The translations under genes were made by a program, and so were the position numbers. Shown piece by piece: positions 6,173-6,487 of a DNA stretch of 6,487 nt. This stretch comes from CAINFV01 sp964409235 (GTDB taxonomy: Bacteria > Chlamydiota > Chlamydiia > Chlamydiales > FEN-1388): the NCBI GenBank assembly GCA_964409235.1, contig CAYPCN010000038.1:1-6487 (forward strand), written 5' to 3'. A model generated the notes under the pieces. That model saw nothing but the letters and a program-made list of their open reading frames with translations, did no database searches and was not told the origin of the DNA. Numbering within the stretch: position 1 is the stretch's first letter; every line of letters starts with the position of its first letter.

Positions 6173-6487
6173 AGAGTACGTCCTCATCTTGGGGCAACGG
6201 GTCCCAGAACGTCAGCCGAGAAGCATGGCTCGAGGTTGAAAAACGAGATGCTCAAGGTTGGCGAGACAGCACGACAAACATGTCGGGCCTCTACCCACTT
6301 CCCTTTTCGATGCTGAATTTCCAGGCACTACTACTCTTGGGGCGTGAAGACTTGTGCCAAACCTTTGTAAAGATTTTATAAGGGGTGGAGAGGACATGGT
6401 CACGACTTGCTATTCCGAACCAGCGGCGTCCGGGTCTATGCAGGAGAAGCTTGTCGCTCAATGTATGTACGAATAGTCTTTAATGGT
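6173..6487. other. Right-edge upstream region without a convincing gene
   Basis: These 315 bases lie upstream of the 708-residue protein gene and should contain its promoter, but I find no good -10/-35 pair on the minus strand. A 5-base inverted repeat (CGACA 6272-6276, TGTCG 6281-6285, 4-base loop) is the only compact symmetric element. On the plus strand, TATAAG at 6377-6382 with TTGTGC at 6352-6357 (19-base spacing) is a weak promoter-like pair. It precedes a 26-codon frame (ATG 6396 to stop 6476) that has GGAGAGG directly upstream. A further plus frame beginning at TTG 6407 or ATG 6461 runs off the window edge and could be the start of another gene. None of these is strong enough to call. 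Confidence 0.5.

Noticed and set aside
6339..6355. A sigma-54-like motif on the minus strand (TGGCAC, then TTCAC at roughly -24/-12 spacing)
   Set aside because: The -24 element is good, but the nearly invariant GC of the -12 element is missing and the site lies about 170 bases from the gene start.
6212..6403. A 63-codon minus-strand frame upstream of the 708-residue protein gene
   Set aside because: No ribosome binding site is visible, the composition is not protein-like, and no domain is recognisable.
1..6487. tRNA, rRNA, tmRNA, RNase P RNA, CRISPR array or insertion sequence
   Set aside because: I looked for T-arm motifs, conserved RNA signatures, regularly spaced identical repeats and terminal inverted repeats flanking a transposase and found none. 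The only regular repeats encode propeller blades.

Overview
This window looks like chromosomal DNA of a bacterium from the Chlamydiota, most likely an environmental (chlamydia-related) lineage rather than Chlamydia itself. The evidence is indirect. The long minus-strand protein at the right resembles, in architecture, large hypothetical proteins I remember from chlamydia-related genomes, and a single-copy DacF-type carboxypeptidase fits that group. No universally conserved marker is present to settle the assignment. Base composition is close to balanced, AT-rich stretches are confined to promoters, and no RNA gene, insertion sequence, CRISPR array or phage gene is visible.

Layout from left to right. 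(1) The first 121 bases hold the N-terminus of an unrecognised minus-strand gene, cut by the window edge. (2) A 204-base divergent intergenic region carries a good sigma-70-like promoter (TTGACT, 17 bases, TAGACT) for the gene on the right and a weaker one for the gene on the left. (3) dacF encodes a membrane-anchored D-alanyl-D-alanine carboxypeptidase with all three active-site motifs. (4) A 277-base convergent gap contains open frames on both strands and an imperfect GC-rich hairpin. (5) A minus-strand gene encodes a 642-residue secreted mosaic protein: signal peptide, IPT/TIG domain, seven YVTN-type propeller repeats, PKD domain and a very basic C-terminal FN3-like domain. Its own strong promoter decides the start. 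(6) A 224-base gap carries that promoter and two weak terminator-like hairpins. (7) A minus-strand gene encodes a protein of about 708 residues without a signal peptide. It has a helical N-terminal part and a C-terminal part with ordered His, Gln and Cys residues suggestive of a cysteine-hydrolase fold. (8) The last 315 bases are upstream sequence of that gene, with no convincing gene.

The four genes do not form an operon. dacF acts in the cell wall (the chlamydial septal peptidoglycan ring, if the taxon is right). The propeller protein is probably exported and surface-exposed or periplasmic. The 708-residue protein may be cytoplasmic or a secreted effector. The most interesting signals are the possible hydrolase centre overlapping an EF-hand-like loop in the 708-residue protein, and the domain architecture and basic tail of the propeller protein.
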